Source of the DNA: Gammaproteobacteria bacterium CG22_combo_CG10-13_8_21_14_all_40_8
GTDB taxonomy: Bacteria > Pseudomonadota > Gammaproteobacteria > Enterobacterales > GCA-002770795
Assembly (NCBI GenBank): GCA_002770795.1
Contig: PCTP01000124.1
Coordinates: 1 to 8,291 of the forward strand
Direction of reading: 5' to 3'
Length of the DNA: 8,291 nucleotides
Shown: positions 6,072 through 8,291 of the stretch, piece by piece
How positions within the stretch are numbered: the stretch's first letter is position 1
Layout of the letters: every line of letters starts with the position of its first letter
Program-made: the position numbers and the translations under genes
The notes under the pieces: generated by a model
Database searches by the model: none
What the model was told of the DNA's origin: nothing
Seen by the model: the letters and a program-made list of their open reading frames with translations, nothing else

Positions 6072-6948
6072 TTTTAGCAAAAAATGGAAGCCCATTATTG
6101 AGACTAATTTAGAACATTGGCTCTCCCCAACCATTCATTGTCCTGAAAAATTGTATACCGCTATGCGCTATAGCGCTTTGGCTGGTGGAAAAAGAATGCG
6201 ACCTTTATTGGTTTATGCCACGGGATTATCTTTGGGCGCATCTGTTGCCGATCTGGCTGGACTGGCTTGTGCCATAGAATTTGTTCACGTTTACTCCCTC
6301 ATCCATGACGATTTACCGGCCATGGATGATGATGATTTACGTCGTGGGAAACCAACTTGTCATATTGCCTTTGATGAGGCCACCGCTATTCTCGCTGGAG
6401 ATGCTCTACAAACATTAGCCTTTGAAGTCTTAGCCACCTGTCCATTATCCCCAAAAGTCGAACCTTTTCGAGTCAGAATGATAGCGGCACTTGCTCGATC
6501 CAGCGGAACAGCGGGCATGGGAGGCGGTCAAGCTCTCGATTTAGAGGCAACCGGCAAAACTCTCAGTGTCGAGGCGCTTTCTTTGTTACATTCGATGAAA
6601 ACTGGTGCCTTAATCCGAACAGCTGTGTTATTAGGGGCGCTTGGTGCTGGAAAAGCCGATCCCCAAGAATTACAAATACTGGATAATTTTGGGGATAAAA
6701 TAGGGCTAGCCTTTCAAATTCATGATGATGTATTAGATATAGAAGGCAGCACCGAACTACTGGGTAAACCTCAAGGTTCAGATGTTGAAGCCAAAAAATC
6801 GACTTATCCTGCATTAATGGGTTTAGATCAAGCCAAGCGTAAATCTCAGCAACTGATCGAAGAATCACTACAAGCCTTATCACAATTACCGTACAATACA
6901 GAAATCCTAGCTTCTTTCGCCCGACTTGTCATCGAAAGAAATCATTGA
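6064..6948 (+). CDS. ispA: Farnesyl diphosphate synthase, (2E,6E)-type
   Basis: 294 residues from ATG 6064, which overlaps the xseB stop (6069-6071). An in-frame TTG at 6028 would add 12 residues and overlap xseB by 44 bases; 6064 gives the normal family length and N-terminus, and translational coupling explains the lack of a good ribosome site. Landmarks: GGKRMRP (41-47) for IPP binding; first Asp-rich motif DDLPAMD (82-88), with the two-residue insertion typical of bacterial FPP synthases; aromatic Tyr77 five residues before it, consistent with a C15 product; GGQALDL (154-160); and second Asp-rich motif DDVLD (221-225). The enzyme condenses DMAPP with two IPP to give FPP, precursor of ubiquinone side chains and undecaprenyl phosphate. 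Dxs of the same pathway follows 16 bases downstream. Confidence 0.96.
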   Translation: MIDFSKKWKPIIETNLEHWLSPTIHCPEKLYTAMRYSALAGGKRMRPLLVYATGLSLGASVADLAGLACAIEFVHVYSLIHDDLPAMDDDDLRRGKPTCHIAFDEATAILAGDALQTLAFEVLATCPLSPKVEPFRVRMIAALARSSGTAGMGGGQALDLEATGKTLSVEALSLLHSMKTGALIRTAVLLGALGAGKADPQELQILDNFGDKIGLAFQIHDDVLDIEGSTELLGKPQGSDVEAKKSTYPALMGLDQAKRKSQQLIEESLQALSQLPYNTEILASFARLVIERNH

Positions 6949-6964
6949 ATTATTGAGATCCACT

Positions 6965-8291
6965 ATGATTGATATCACAAAATATCCATTATTACAGCTC
7001 ATTGATTCACCTCATGATGTGAGAAAACTGGATCAAAGCCAATTACCTCAACTCGCCAATGAATTAAGAGACTTTTTGATTAATAGTATCAGTCGTTGTG
7101 GTGGGCATTTTGCTGCAGGTCTGGGCACGGTAGAGCTGACCGTGGCATTACATTATATCTACAATACCCCCGACGATCTGATTGTATGGGACGTGGGCCA
7201 TCAGGCATATCCCCATAAAGTACTCACTGGCCGTAGAGATCAACTAGTCACCATTCGCCAAACCGATGGTTTGCATCCATTCCCTACTCGCTCAGAAAGC
7301 CCATATGATACATTTGGTGTTGGCCACTCCAGCACTTCTATTAGCGCGGCTTTAGGTATGGCAATTGCCAATGCGAAACTGGGCACTCATAAACAGCATG
7401 TTGCCGTGATAGGCGATGGCGCTATTACTGCAGGCATGGCCTTCGAAGCGCTCAATCATGCTTCTGGCGTCAATGCCAATATGTTGGTTATTCTCAATGA
7501 TAACGATATGTCCATCAGTGAGAATGTTGGGGGACTGAATAACTACTTCGCCAAAATATTCTCTGGAAGTGCCTACTCCAATCTACGTGAAGGTGGCAAA
7601 AAGGTTCTCAAACAACTACCGGGTAATTTAGCAGAACTGGCTCGAAAAGCTGAAGAACACATGAAAGGCATGGTCGTCCCAGGAACGCTTTTCGAAGAGT
7701 TGGGATTTAACTATATTGGCCCCATTGATGGACACGATTTACCCACCTTGCTCACCACACTCAAAAACATGAAGCAATTACATGGACCTCAATTTTTACA
7801 TATTGGCACCAGAAAAGGTAAAGGTTATCCTCCAGCAGAAGAAGATCCCATCGCTTATCATGGTGTTCCTATTTTCGACCCCAGTGAAAACTCATTGCCA
7901 GTCACCAAAAAATCCATGACCTATTCAAATGTTTTCGGTGATTGGTTATGTGACATGGCGAAAGTTGATCCTTTGTTAATGGCGATTACACCAGCCATGG
8001 GTGAAGGCTCAGGTATGATTCGCTTTTCCAAACAATATCCTGACCGCTATTTCGACGTAGCCATTGCCGAACAGCATGCTGTGACATTAGCAGCAGGCAT
8101 GGCTTGCGAGGGACTCAAACCCATCGTGGCAATCTACTCCTCATTTTTGCAGCGAGGTTACGATCAGTTTATTCATGATGTTGCCTTACAAAATTTAGAC
8201 GTGTTATTTGCCATCGATCGAGCGGGCCTTGTTGGCGGTGATGGAGCAACCCACCATGGAAGCTTCGATCTAAGTTACCTACGTTGCATTC
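6965..8291 (+). CDS. dxs: 1-deoxy-D-xylulose-5-phosphate synthase, 3'-truncated by window end
   Basis: ATG at 6965, 16 bases after ispA; the frame stays open for 442 codons to the window edge (family length about 620-640). Only a weak GAGA precedes the start, so coupling with ispA is likely. Landmarks: GGHFAAGLGTVELTVALHY (His of the active site, about residue 48); WDVGHQAYPHKVLTGR; thiamine-diphosphate motif GDGAITAG ... NDNDMSIS (about 151-184); IAEQHAVTLAAGMA with the catalytic Glu (about 369); and SSFLQRGYDQFIHDV. The cytoplasmic enzyme joins pyruvate and glyceraldehyde-3-phosphate into DXP with loss of CO2, the first and often limiting step of the MEP pathway, also feeding thiamine and pyridoxal synthesis. 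A minor difference is CGGHF where E. coli has SSGHF. The transketolase C-terminal domain lies beyond the window. Confidence 0.97.
   Translation, partial: MIDITKYPLLQLIDSPHDVRKLDQSQLPQLANELRDFLINSISRCGGHFAAGLGTVELTVALHYIYNTPDDLIVWDVGHQAYPHKVLTGRRDQLVTIRQTDGLHPFPTRSESPYDTFGVGHSSTSISAALGMAIANAKLGTHKQHVAVIGDGAITAGMAFEALNHASGVNANMLVILNDNDMSISENVGGLNNYFAKIFSGSAYSNLREGGKKVLKQLPGNLAELARKAEEHMKGMVVPGTLFEELGFNYIGPIDGHDLPTLLTTLKNMKQLHGPQFLHIGTRKGKGYPPAEEDPIAYHGVPIFDPSENSLPVTKKSMTYSNVFGDWLCDMAKVDPLLMAITPAMGEGSGMIRFSKQYPDRYFDVAIAEQHAVTLAAGMACEGLKPIVAIYSSFLQRGYDQFIHDVALQNLDVLFAIDRAGLVGGDGATHHGSFDLSYLRCI

Noticed and set aside
1..8291. CRISPR array, tRNA or rRNA genes, prophage or defence cassette
   Set aside because: No regularly spaced repeats, no cloverleaf or rRNA-like stretches, and no recognisable phage or defence proteins on either strand.

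Overview
The window looks like ordinary chromosome from an AT-rich, flagellated gammaproteobacterium, probably marine or sodium-using. Three things point there. The block pomB-pomA facing away from xseB-ispA-dxs is the arrangement I know from Vibrio and relatives. The stator pair carries the Na+-type PomA/PomB residues at the same positions as in Vibrio. The remaining proteins (FapA/DUF342, exported COG4798-type methyltransferase-like protein, MaoC-fold hydratase) are common in marine gammaproteobacteria. Genus cannot be fixed from the window.

Layout. 2-1702 (+): 3' part of a fapA-like gene, cut by the window start, with two copies of the DUF342 N-terminal module, a beta-helix and a coiled coil. 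1703-1910: leader with a good sigma70-type promoter that moves the start of the next gene to 1911. 1911-2729 (+): methyltransferase-like protein with a clear signal peptide. 2760-2812: strong hairpin plus U-tract serving the minus-strand gene. 2828-3499 (-): MaoC-like (R)-hydratase with an unusual roughly 80-residue N-terminal extension. 3500-3911: no confident gene, but a promoter, short repeats and a possible decayed or repeat element. 3912-4817 and 4821-5579 (-): pomB and pomA, a coupled pair, both starting with GTG. 5580-5834: divergent intergenic region with small dyads. 5835-6071, 6064-6948 and 6965-8291 (+): xseB, ispA and the 5' part of dxs, a tight operon.

How the genes work together. 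PomA and PomB form the stator that drives the flagellar rotor with an ion gradient, and FapA-family proteins have been tied to flagellar assembly in Vibrio. Dxs makes DXP, the entry point of the MEP isoprenoid pathway, and IspA builds FPP from the pathway's IPP and DMAPP. XseB is the small subunit of exonuclease VII and shares the operon without a known metabolic link. The hydratase fits fatty-acid or PHA metabolism, but no PHA gene lies nearby. The role of the exported methyltransferase-like protein is unknown.

I found no convincing undescribed multi-gene system. The points most worth a second look are the exported methyltransferase-like protein, the doubled N-terminal module of the FapA-like protein, the hydratase extension, and the 3500-3911 region.
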